From: Sandaracinaceae bacterium
Lineage (GTDB): Bacteria > Myxococcota_A > Polyangia > Polyangiales > Houyiibacteriaceae
Length of the DNA: 64,000 nt
Assembly (NCBI GenBank): GCA_016706685.1
Contig: JADJJE010000014.1
Span: 282,405 to 346,404 of the forward strand
Reading direction: 5' to 3'
Below, piece by piece: positions 15,276 to 23,021 of the stretch. The position numbers and the translations under genes are program-made. Under the pieces are notes generated by a model that saw only the letters and a program-made list of their open reading frames with translations, was not told the DNA's origin and did no database searches. Position 1 is the stretch's first letter. The number at the start of each line of letters is the position of its first letter.

Positions 15276-17384
15276 ATGCGCGGCCGCGTCGCTCTCTGTC
15301 TGCTGGTCGTCTGCGCACAGGCGGCGGCCCCCGTTGGCGGGCGCGCGCAGCCGTCGACCGGCTCCCCCGAGGAAGCCTCGCCCGCGCCCCCGTCCGACCA
15401 CCCCGTCGACCACGACGCCGAGGAGGGCTTCTCGGCGCTCGCCGTGGTGGACGCGCGCAGCGCTCCCGAGACAGCGTCCAGCCAGCATGTCACCGCGGAG
15501 GAGTTCCAAGCGGCGCCGCGCCGGAGCGCCGAGGACGCGCTCCGGCAGGTCCCCGGCCTGACGCTCGTGCAGCACGGCAGCGAGGGCAAGGGCTTCCAGT
15601 TCTTCCTGCGCGGCTTCGACGCCATTCATGGTGCCGACCTCGAGATCACGCTCGAGGGCATCCCGCTCAACGAGTGGTCGAACGTGCACGCGCAGGGCTA
15701 CCTGGACCTGGGGCTGATCCTGCCGGAGTTCGTGCTGGGCGTGGACGTCACCAAGGGGCCCTTCACGCTCGCGCAGGGCGCCTTCGGCATGGCGGGCAGC
15801 GCGGACTATCAGCTGGGCGTCGGGGAGACCCTGCGCGGCGCGCGCGTGGCCTACACCGTGGGCAGCACCAACCGGCACCGGCTCTTCGCGGGGTACTCGT
15901 CGCCGAACGGCGACGGCGGCGAGTTCGTGGGTCTGTCCGCCACGCACGACGAGGGCTTTGGCCAAAACCGGCGCCTACAGCAGGTCGCCTTGAACGGCCG
16001 CGTGCGCCTGCTGGAGGATGCTGACCGCGGGCGCCTCGAGCTGTCCGTCCTCGGTCACTACAGCGACTTCGACCTGCCGGGGACGCTGCGCTCGGACGAC
16101 ATCCGCGCCGGTCGCGTGGGTTTCTACGACACGTACGACCCGGCCAGCCGTGGGCGCTCGACGCGCGCACTGGTGGCGCTGCACTACCACCTGCGCCGTT
16201 CTGGGCACCGCCTGACGCTGGTGGCCCACGGGTCGCTGCGCCGTCTGGACCTGCGCGAGAACTTCACGGGCTTCCTGCTCGACCCGCTCAACGGAGACCG
16301 ACGCGCCCAGGGGCAGACCAGCTGGGCCGCGGGCCTCCGTGCGGACCACGTGCTGCGGCTCAGCGACCTGTTCGCGCTCGTCACCGGGGTGGGCGTGCGC
16401 GCCGAGCACGTGACTCAGCGCGAGCAGCGCGTCGGCCAGGACCTCGAGCCCGTGTCGACGCGACGGGAGCTCGGCCTCCTACAGCTCATCGCCCACGCCC
16501 TCGTCGGTGTGCGGCTCGACATGGGAGCCACGCTGCGGCTCGACGTAGGGGCGCGCGTGGACCTGGTGCACGTGGACCCCACGGACCTGCTCGACCCCGC
16601 GGCCGACCAGCAGGGCAACTTGGCTGCGCTCTCGCCGCGCGTGACGCTGCGCTACCAGCCTGGCTCCACGCTTTCGCTGTTCGGGGCGTATGGAAGCGGC
16701 CTCCGGCCTCCCGAGGGCCGCGCCTTCACCAGCTTCGACCCGGGCCGCGAGGGGCTCGGAGGCGAGCTGCTGGACGGGCGCCCACGCATCACGCGATCGG
16801 ACTCGGGCGAGCTCGGGGTGCGCGTGACGCCGCTCGAGTCGCTGGACGTGACACTCTCGGGTTTTGCCACGCGGATCGCGCGCGAGTCCATCTTCGACCA
16901 CGTGTCGGGCGTGAACTTGGAGCTCAACGGCACACGGCGCGTGGGGGCCGAGCTGGTGCTGCGCGCGCGTCCGGCGCCGTGGCTCGCGCTCAGCGCCGAC
17001 GTCACCATGACGGACGCGCGCTTCATCGAGTCCGGCCGGCGAGTGCCCTTCGCGCCGTGGCTGGTGGCGGGGTTGCGCGCGTTGGTGAACCACCCGAGCG
17101 GCGTGCGCGCCGGCTTCCGCACGCTGGCCGTTGCGCCCAGGCCGCTGCCTCATGGGGCGCGCGGCGCCACGCTGCTCATGGTGGACGCGACAGTTGGCTA
17201 CACGTGGCGCTGGCTGCGTCTCGACCTCGAGCTCGAGAATCTGCTGGGCCGCGAGCTGCGCGAGGGCGAATTCCACTTCGCGAGCGACCCCTCGGCCGGC
17301 CCACCCCGCAGCGAGCTGCCCGTGCTCCAGACCATCGCGGGGCCGCCGTTCAACGCGCGGCTAACGCTCGGGATCGTTCTCTGA
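15276..17384 (+). CDS. TonB-dependent outer-membrane receptor, candidate nickel-complex importer
   Basis: Predicted 702 aa with signal peptide MRGRVALCLLVVCAQAAAP. Near the mature N-terminus GFSALAVVDA may be the TonB box. The plug domain follows (about 65-180): SAEDALRQVPGL, FFLRGFDAIHGADLEITLEGIPLNEWSNVHAQGYLDL and VTKGPFTLAQGAFGMAGSADY. The rest is a TonB-dependent beta-barrel with alternating aromatic strands and a C-terminal strand ending in LTLGIVL. Such receptors import metal chelates with energy from TonB-ExbBD. Co-occurrence with nikR in a probable operon suggests a nickel complex, but sequence alone cannot give the substrate. Confidence 0.88.
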   Translation: MRGRVALCLLVVCAQAAAPVGGRAQPSTGSPEEASPAPPSDHPVDHDAEEGFSALAVVDARSAPETASSQHVTAEEFQAAPRRSAEDALRQVPGLTLVQHGSEGKGFQFFLRGFDAIHGADLEITLEGIPLNEWSNVHAQGYLDLGLILPEFVLGVDVTKGPFTLAQGAFGMAGSADYQLGVGETLRGARVAYTVGSTNRHRLFAGYSSPNGDGGEFVGLSATHDEGFGQNRRLQQVALNGRVRLLEDADRGRLELSVLGHYSDFDLPGTLRSDDIRAGRVGFYDTYDPASRGRSTRALVALHYHLRRSGHRLTLVAHGSLRRLDLRENFTGFLLDPLNGDRRAQGQTSWAAGLRADHVLRLSDLFALVTGVGVRAEHVTQREQRVGQDLEPVSTRRELGLLQLIAHALVGVRLDMGATLRLDVGARVDLVHVDPTDLLDPAADQQGNLAALSPRVTLRYQPGSTLSLFGAYGSGLRPPEGRAFTSFDPGREGLGGELLDGRPRITRSDSGELGVRVTPLESLDVTLSGFATRIARESIFDHVSGVNLELNGTRRVGAELVLRARPAPWLALSADVTMTDARFIESGRRVPFAPWLVAGLRALVNHPSGVRAGFRTLAVAPRPLPHGARGATLLMVDATVGYTWRWLRLDLELENLLGRELREGEFHFASDPSAGPPRSELPVLQTIAGPPFNARLTLGIVL

Positions 17385-17451
17385 CCGGCGGTCAGCTTTC
17401 GCCTTGAACTTCGCCTCAGCGGCGCTACCCGTACGGCCGTGAGGAACCGAC

Positions 17452-18366
17452 TTGGAAATCGATAGCCGAACACTCAGTCATCTCCAGCAGCTCGAGGCGG
17501 AGAGCATCCAGATCATCCGCGAGGCTGCGGCCGAGTTCGACAAGCCGGTCATGCTCTACAGCATCGGCAAGGACTCCTCGGTGCTGCTGCGCTTGGCCCT
17601 CAAGGCCTTTGCACCAGGGCGCATCCCGTTCCCGCTGCTGCACGTGGACACCACGTGGAAGTTCCGCGAGATGATCTCGTTCCGCGAGCAGATGCAGAAG
17701 CAGTTCGACTTCGACTTGCTCGTGTACACGAACCCTGCCGGGGCTAACGGTGAGATCACGCCGTTCACGCACGGCAGCAACAAGTACACCGGCGTCATGA
17801 AGACCGACGCGCTCAAGCAGGCCCTCACCAAGTACGGCTTCGACTGCGCCTTCGGTGGTGCCCGCCGCGACGAAGAGAAGTCGCGCGCCAAGGAGCGGGT
17901 TTACTCGTTCCGCGACCGGTTCCAGCAGTGGGACCCGAAGAACCAGCGGCCCGAGCTGTGGAACCTCTACAACGGCAAGATCAACCAGGGCGAGAGCACG
18001 CGCGTGTTCCCGATCTCCAACTGGACCGAGCTGGACGTCTGGCTCTACATCTGGCTCGAGAAGATCCCCGTGCCGTCGCTGTACTTCGCGGCGCCGCGCC
18101 CGGTGGTGGACCGGCAGGGCACCATGATCATGGTCGACGACGACCGCATGCCCTTCGAACCGGGCGAGACGCCGCGTGACGAGGTGGTGCGCTTCCGCAC
18201 CCTCGGCTGTTACCCGCTCACGGGCGCGGTGCACTCGCAGGCCGACACGCTGCCCAAGGTCATCCAAGAGATGCTGCTGAACAAGCACTCCGAGCGGCAG
18301 GGTCGCTTGATCGACTCCGACGAGGACGGCTCGATGGAGAAGAAGAAGAAGGAAGGCTACTTCTGA
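17452..18366 (+). CDS. cysD: Sulfate adenylyltransferase small subunit
   Basis: Predicted 304 aa. The start is the TTG at 17452, supported by GAGGA 6-7 nt upstream; no ATG or GTG fits as well. CysD, with the GTPase CysN, makes adenosine 5'-phosphosulfate from sulfate and ATP. The PP-loop is MLYSIGKDSSVLLRLA. Family-typical segments are FPLLHVDTTWKFREM, the FGGARRDEEKSRAKER loop and WDPKNQRPELW, with the C-terminal GRLIDSDEDGSMEKKKKEGYF. The TGA overlaps the next ATG by one base (TGATG), so cysD and cysNC are cotranslated. Confidence 0.96.
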   Translation: MEIDSRTLSHLQQLEAESIQIIREAAAEFDKPVMLYSIGKDSSVLLRLALKAFAPGRIPFPLLHVDTTWKFREMISFREQMQKQFDFDLLVYTNPAGANGEITPFTHGSNKYTGVMKTDALKQALTKYGFDCAFGGARRDEEKSRAKERVYSFRDRFQQWDPKNQRPELWNLYNGKINQGESTRVFPISNWTELDVWLYIWLEKIPVPSLYFAAPRPVVDRQGTMIMVDDDRMPFEPGETPRDEVVRFRTLGCYPLTGAVHSQADTLPKVIQEMLLNKHSERQGRLIDSDEDGSMEKKKKEGYF

Positions 18367-20219
18367 TGTCGGACTTCCACGAAAAGGACCTGATCGCGGC
18401 GGACATCGAGGGCTACCTCGAGAAGTACCGGGGCAAGGAGCTCTGCCGCTTCGTCGCGATCGGCTCGGTGGACGACGGCAAGTCCACGCTCATCGGCCGC
18501 CTGCTGTACGACACGGGCATGGTCTTCGAGGACCAGCTGGCGGCGCTCGAGAAGGGCAAGCGCCTCGACGACGGCAGCATCGACCTCTCGCTGCTCACCG
18601 ACGGGCTCACCGCCGAGCGCGAGCAGGGCATCACCATCGACGTGGCCTACCGCTACTTCTCCACCGAGAAGCGCAAGTTCATCATCGCCGACACGCCGGG
18701 GCACGTGCAGTACACGCGCAACATGGTGACCGGCGCCTCCACGGCCAACGTGGCGCTGATCCTGATCGACGCGCGCAAGGGCGTGCTCGAGCAGTCGCGG
18801 CGGCACGCGTTCGTGGCCTCGCTGCTGGGCATCCCGCACCTCGCCGTGTGCATCAACAAGATGGACCTGGTGGACTTCTCAGAAGAGGTGTTCGATCAGA
18901 TCAGCGCCGACTTCCACGCCTACGCGGCGAGCATGAAGCTGGCGTTCAAGACCATCACGTGCTTCCCGGTGAGCGCGAAGAACGGCGACAACTGCGTCAC
19001 CAAGAGCCCGGCCACGCCGTGGTACCAGGGCCAGAGCGTGCTCGCCCACCTCGAGACGGTGCCGGTGGCGCAGGACCGCGACCTCGAGCACTTCCGCTTC
19101 CCGGTGCAGTACGTCATCCGCCCGAACCTGGACTACCGCGGGTTCGCGGGCGAGATCGCGAGCGGCGTGGTGAAGAAGGGCGACACGCTGGTGTCGCTGC
19201 CGTCGGGTCGGTCGTCGAAGGTGAAGGCCATCGACGTGTACGAGGGCGAGCTCGAGGAGGCCTTCACGCCGCAGTCGGTGACCATTCGGCTCGAGGACGA
19301 GATCGACGTGAGCCGCGGCGACATGCTGGTGCACGCGCACGACCTGCCGCACGTGCGCCGCACGTTCGACGCCTACGTGGTGTGGATGAACGAGACGCCG
19401 CTCGACCGCGAGAAGAGCTACCTCATCAAGCACACCACGCAGTACGTGCGGGCCGAGGTACGCGACCTGCACTTCAAGGTGGACATGGGCTCGCTCGAGA
19501 ACGTGCCGGCCGAGACGCTGGGGCTCAACGACATCGGCAAGGTCACGCTGGCCTGCCGCCGCGCCGTGTACTTCGACCCCTACCGCCAGAACCGCGCTAC
19601 CGGCGCGTTCATCATCGTGGACTCGCTCACCAACAGCACGGTGGGCGCGGGCATGATCGCGGGCGAGCGGGGCGAAGCCTCGCAGGGCCTCGACGCGGCG
19701 CTGGCCGAGCTGCGCGCCGGGTCCAGCATGATGCCCAAGACGCAGGTCAGCCCACGCGAGCGCTTGGAGCGCTTGGGCCAGAAGGGCGCCACCGTGTGGC
19801 TCACCGGTTTGCCGGGCTCGGGCCGCTGGACGCTGGCCTACGCCATCGAGCGTGCGCTCTTCGATCTGGGCCGCGCCGCCACCGTGGTGGATCCCACCGA
19901 CGAGTCGCTCGAGACCATGATCACGGCGTGCAAGGCCTGCACGGACGCGGGCCTGGTCACGGTCTGCGCCTTCCCGGCGTACACGCCGGGCGACCGCGAG
20001 CGCTTGCGTCACCACATCGGCGACGACCGCGTGGTGCAGGTGTTCGTGGACACCGACCTCGAGCTCTGCAAGCAGCGCCGCCCCGAGGCGGACTTCGCTG
20101 GCTTCACGCGCCCGGAGAACGCCGACGTGGCCGTGGGCCTCGATAAGATGCGCATCGACGAGGCCGTCAAGTTGGTGATCGACGCCCTCGAGGCGCGTGG
20201 TCAGTTCCGCGCGGGTTGA
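18366..20219 (+). CDS. cysNC: CysNC: ATP sulfurylase GTPase subunit fused to a degenerate APS-kinase-like domain
   Basis: Predicted 617 aa. Residues 1 to about 445 are CysN: G1 GSVDDGKSTLIGR, switch regions EREQGITIDVAYRYF and DTPGHVQYTRNM, NKMD and SAKNGDN. The C-terminal 140 residues align with CysC (LTGLPGSG, TDAGLVTVCAFPAYTPGDRE, VQVFVDTDLELCKQR), but the P-loop reads GLPGSGRWT (481-489) instead of GLSGSGKST. The ATP-binding Lys is Arg487 and the next Ser is Trp488. The DGD region and the RIGE-type helix are also missing, and the domain is shorter than usual. It is therefore probably not a working APS kinase. Sulfate may be reduced from APS, or another gene may supply CysC. Confidence 0.92.
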   Translation: MSDFHEKDLIAADIEGYLEKYRGKELCRFVAIGSVDDGKSTLIGRLLYDTGMVFEDQLAALEKGKRLDDGSIDLSLLTDGLTAEREQGITIDVAYRYFSTEKRKFIIADTPGHVQYTRNMVTGASTANVALILIDARKGVLEQSRRHAFVASLLGIPHLAVCINKMDLVDFSEEVFDQISADFHAYAASMKLAFKTITCFPVSAKNGDNCVTKSPATPWYQGQSVLAHLETVPVAQDRDLEHFRFPVQYVIRPNLDYRGFAGEIASGVVKKGDTLVSLPSGRSSKVKAIDVYEGELEEAFTPQSVTIRLEDEIDVSRGDMLVHAHDLPHVRRTFDAYVVWMNETPLDREKSYLIKHTTQYVRAEVRDLHFKVDMGSLENVPAETLGLNDIGKVTLACRRAVYFDPYRQNRATGAFIIVDSLTNSTVGAGMIAGERGEASQGLDAALAELRAGSSMMPKTQVSPRERLERLGQKGATVWLTGLPGSGRWTLAYAIERALFDLGRAATVVDPTDESLETMITACKACTDAGLVTVCAFPAYTPGDRERLRHHIGDDRVVQVFVDTDLELCKQRRPEADFAGFTRPENADVAVGLDKMRIDEAVKLVIDALEARGQFRAG

Positions 20220-20268
20220 CCGCCTCCCACCTGGCGTGCAATTTCCCGCACGCTTTGCTCCTGCAACC

Positions 20269-20283
20269 GAGCTCACTGAGCTC
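20269..20283. promoter_or_regulatory. Perfect 7-bp-arm palindrome upstream of metK
   Basis: GAGCTCA, a central C, then TGAGCTC lies 33 bp before the metK ATG; an overlapping repeat of GAGCTCAC follows. It could be an operator or chance. The short 97-bp leader shows no SAM-riboswitch-like fold that I can recognise. Confidence 0.25.
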
Positions 20284-20316
20284 ACAACGCTCACTTCGAG
20301 CCCGGTAATACGCATC

Positions 20317-21495
20317 ATGGCTGGACAGCTCTTCACCTCCGAGTCCGTCACCGAAGGACACCCCGACAAGGTCTGCGACAAGGTCAGCGACGCCGTGCTG
20401 GACGCGATCCTCGCTCAGGACCCGCGCGCCCGCGTGGCCTGTGAGACCATGGTCAAGACGGGCTACGCCATCATCGCAGGTGAGATCACCTCGAAGGCCG
20501 TGGTCGACTACCCCACCGTCATCCGCAAGGCCATCCGTGAGATCGGCTACACGAGCTCGGAGATGGGCTTCGACGCCGACACCTGCGCCGTGCTCTGCGC
20601 GGTGGAGCAGCAGTCGCCCGACATCAGCCAGGGCGTGGACGTGGGCAAGGGGCTCGACAAGGAGCAGGGCGCCGGCGACCAGGGCCTCATGTTCGGGTTC
20701 GCCGTCAGCGAGACCAAGACGCTGATGCCGCTGCCCATCGACTTGGCCCACAAGCTCGCCAAGAAGCTCACCGATGTTCGCAAGAAGAACGTGGTGGACT
20801 TCCTGCGCCCCGACGGGAAGACCCAGGTCACCATCGAGTACGACGGTGACAAGCCCGTGCGCGTGGACGCCGTGGTGGTCTCCTCGCAGCACTCCGACAC
20901 CGTGAAGCACAAGGACCTCTACGCCGCCATCCTCGAGGAGGTCATCCTGCCGGTGCTCCCGAAGTCGATGGTGGACAAGAAGACCAAGTTCCACATCAAC
21001 CCCACGGGCCGCTTCGTGGTGGGTGGTCCCTGCGGTGACGCGGGCCTCACGGGTCGCAAGATCATCGTGGACACCTACGGCGGCATGGGTCGCCACGGCG
21101 GCGGCGCGTTCAGCGGCAAGGACCCCAGCAAGGTGGACCGCAGCGCCGCGTACTTCGGCCGCTACGTCGCGAAGAACATCGTGGCCTCCGGCCTCGCCAC
21201 CCGCTGCGAAGTGCAGGTGGCCTACGCCATCGGCGTCGCGCGTCCCATGGGCGTCTACGTGACCACCTTCGGCACGGGCGTCATCGCCGACGAGAAGATC
21301 GCCAAGGCCGTGCGCAGCCTGTTCGACTTCCGCCCGGCGGCCCTCATCGAGACGCTGGACCTGCTGCGTCCCATCTACAGCCCGACGGCAGCCTACGGTC
21401 ACTTCGGCCGCACCGAGAAGACGTTCACCTGGGAGCGGACCGACCGCGCCGAGGAGCTCGCCGAGCTAGTGCCCACCAAGGCCAAGAAGAACTGA
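20317..21495 (+). CDS. metK: S-adenosylmethionine synthetase
   Basis: Predicted 392 aa, starting at the ATG at 20317 (MAGQLFTSESVTEGHPDK). MetK makes S-adenosylmethionine from ATP and methionine. Signatures are the methionine/ATP-binding GHPDK near residue 15, the flexible-loop hexapeptide region GAGDQGLMFGF, and the P-loop-like GGGAFSGKDPSKVDRSAAY. Mg/K ligands (Asp, Glu) are in the expected places. The neighbouring sulfate-activation genes fit with sulfur-amino-acid metabolism, though a 97-bp gap from cysNC means co-transcription is uncertain. Confidence 0.97.
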   Translation: MAGQLFTSESVTEGHPDKVCDKVSDAVLDAILAQDPRARVACETMVKTGYAIIAGEITSKAVVDYPTVIRKAIREIGYTSSEMGFDADTCAVLCAVEQQSPDISQGVDVGKGLDKEQGAGDQGLMFGFAVSETKTLMPLPIDLAHKLAKKLTDVRKKNVVDFLRPDGKTQVTIEYDGDKPVRVDAVVVSSQHSDTVKHKDLYAAILEEVILPVLPKSMVDKKTKFHINPTGRFVVGGPCGDAGLTGRKIIVDTYGGMGRHGGGAFSGKDPSKVDRSAAYFGRYVAKNIVASGLATRCEVQVAYAIGVARPMGVYVTTFGTGVIADEKIAKAVRSLFDFRPAALIETLDLLRPIYSPTAAYGHFGRTEKTFTWERTDRAEELAELVPTKAKKN

Positions 21496-21657
21496 CTCCC
21501 CGAGAGGCCGCCAAATCGCCCGGGCGCGGCTTACGTCCTCGCGGCAGGGCTCGAAATGCAGGAGCATTCCTTCGCCCTGTCGCTGCGGGCGCGCTCGCGC
21601 TCGGACGATTTTTCGGCCCCTCGGAGCAAGCTCGCGGCGCGTGCTAGATTCTGACTC

Positions 21658-22995
21658 ATGACGTCTTCGCCAACGGGACAGATCGCTGGTTGGGGTCGAC
21701 ACAGCGTCGCCGGCGTCGAGGTTCGGTCCGAGGACCTCGAGCGAGCTAGTCGTGACGTGCCGCTCTCGCGAGGGCTCGGTCGCAGCTACGGCGACGCCTC
21801 GCTGCCGGCGGCCGACCGTCCGCGCGCGCTCAACACCACGCTGGCGGACCGCATCCTCGGTTTCGACGAGCAGACCGGGGTGCTGCACGCCGAGGCAGGC
21901 CTCTCGCTCGAGGAGATGAACCGGCTCTTCCTTCCGCGCCGCTGGTTCACCCCCGTCACGCCCGGCACCAAGTACGTGACCCTGGGCGGCATGGTCGCCT
22001 CCGACGTGCACGGCAAGGGGCAGCACCGCCAGGGTTGCTTCGGGCACCACGTGCTCGCGCTGCGCATGCGCGTGGCTGATGGGCGCGTGCTGGTTTGTGG
22101 TCCCGACCAGGAGCGCGAGCTGTTCCTGGCCACCGTGGGCGGCATGGGTCTCACCGGTCACATCCTCGAGGTCACCGTGCGCATGCAGCGCGTGCCGTCG
22201 CCCTGGATCGTGCAGCGATCGGAGCGCATCCCCAACCTGGATGCCTTCCTGGCTGGCCTCGAGCGCGCCGCCGAAGAGTGGCCCTACACCGTGGGCTGGA
22301 TCGACTGCCTGGCGCAGGGCGCGTCCATGGGCCGCGGCAACCTCATCTCGGGCCGGTGGGCCACCCCCGAGGAGGCGCCCGCAGACCCCCCGAAGCCCGG
22401 TCGGCGCTTCCAGCTGAGCTTCGACTACCCCAGCTGGGTGCTCAACCGCGCCAGCATCGCCGCTTTCAACGAGCTGAAGTACCGCAGCCAGCTGCGCGCG
22501 AGCAGCGACTCCGTGGTGGACCCGGAGGGCTTCTTCTACCCGCTCGACCGCATCCGGCACTGGAACCGGTTGTATGGGACGCGCGGCTTCACGCAGTACC
22601 AGTGCGTGCTCCCGCGCGAGGCGGGTCCGCAGGCCGTCCACCGGCTCATGAGCACCCTCACCCAGCGCGGCGGGGCCTCGTTCCTGGCGGTCATCAAGGA
22701 CTTCGGGCGGGACGGCGCGGGCATGATCTCGTTCCCGCGGCCCGGCATCACGCTCGCTCTCGACATCCCCCTGCGCGATGACACGCAAGCCCTGGTGGAT
22801 GCCCTGAACCAACAGGTCATCGCCGACGGCGGGCGCGTCTACCTGACCAAGGACTCGCTCACCCGGGCGGACGACTTCCGCCGCATGGACGGCGCGCGTG
22901 TGGACGCCTTCAACGCGGTCCGCGACCGCTGGGATCCCGAGCGGCGCTTCAAGAGCGCCCTGTCGGTGCGCCTGCTGGGCGACCGCCTTTCCTGA
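21658..22995 (+). CDS. DprE1-like FAD-linked oxidase
   Basis: Predicted 445 aa. The N-terminal PCMH-type FAD domain has RGLGRSYGDASLP, NTTLADRILGFDEQTGVLHAEAG, TPGTKYVTLGGMVASDVHGKGQHRQGCFG and VGGMGLTGHILEVT. The C-terminal part resembles the D-arabinono-1,4-lactone oxidase/DprE1 type (FFYPLDRIRHWNRLYG, YLTKDS, DRWDPERRFKSALSVRL). DprE1 oxidises decaprenylphosphoryl-ribose in actinobacteria. Here the substrate is more likely another polyprenyl-phosphate sugar or a sugar lactone; no DprE2-like partner is adjacent. It ends 26 bp before a kinase gene on the same strand. Confidence 0.85.
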   Translation: MTSSPTGQIAGWGRHSVAGVEVRSEDLERASRDVPLSRGLGRSYGDASLPAADRPRALNTTLADRILGFDEQTGVLHAEAGLSLEEMNRLFLPRRWFTPVTPGTKYVTLGGMVASDVHGKGQHRQGCFGHHVLALRMRVADGRVLVCGPDQERELFLATVGGMGLTGHILEVTVRMQRVPSPWIVQRSERIPNLDAFLAGLERAAEEWPYTVGWIDCLAQGASMGRGNLISGRWATPEEAPADPPKPGRRFQLSFDYPSWVLNRASIAAFNELKYRSQLRASSDSVVDPEGFFYPLDRIRHWNRLYGTRGFTQYQCVLPREAGPQAVHRLMSTLTQRGGASFLAVIKDFGRDGAGMISFPRPGITLALDIPLRDDTQALVDALNQQVIADGGRVYLTKDSLTRADDFRRMDGARVDAFNAVRDRWDPERRFKSALSVRLLGDRLS

Positions 22996-23021
22996 CCGGA
23001 AATGGGTACACTCTCGGCTGG

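Noticed and set aside
20220..20316. SAM riboswitch before metK
   Set aside because: The 97-bp leader is short and I cannot find SAM-I or SAM-II type stems; only a small palindrome is present.
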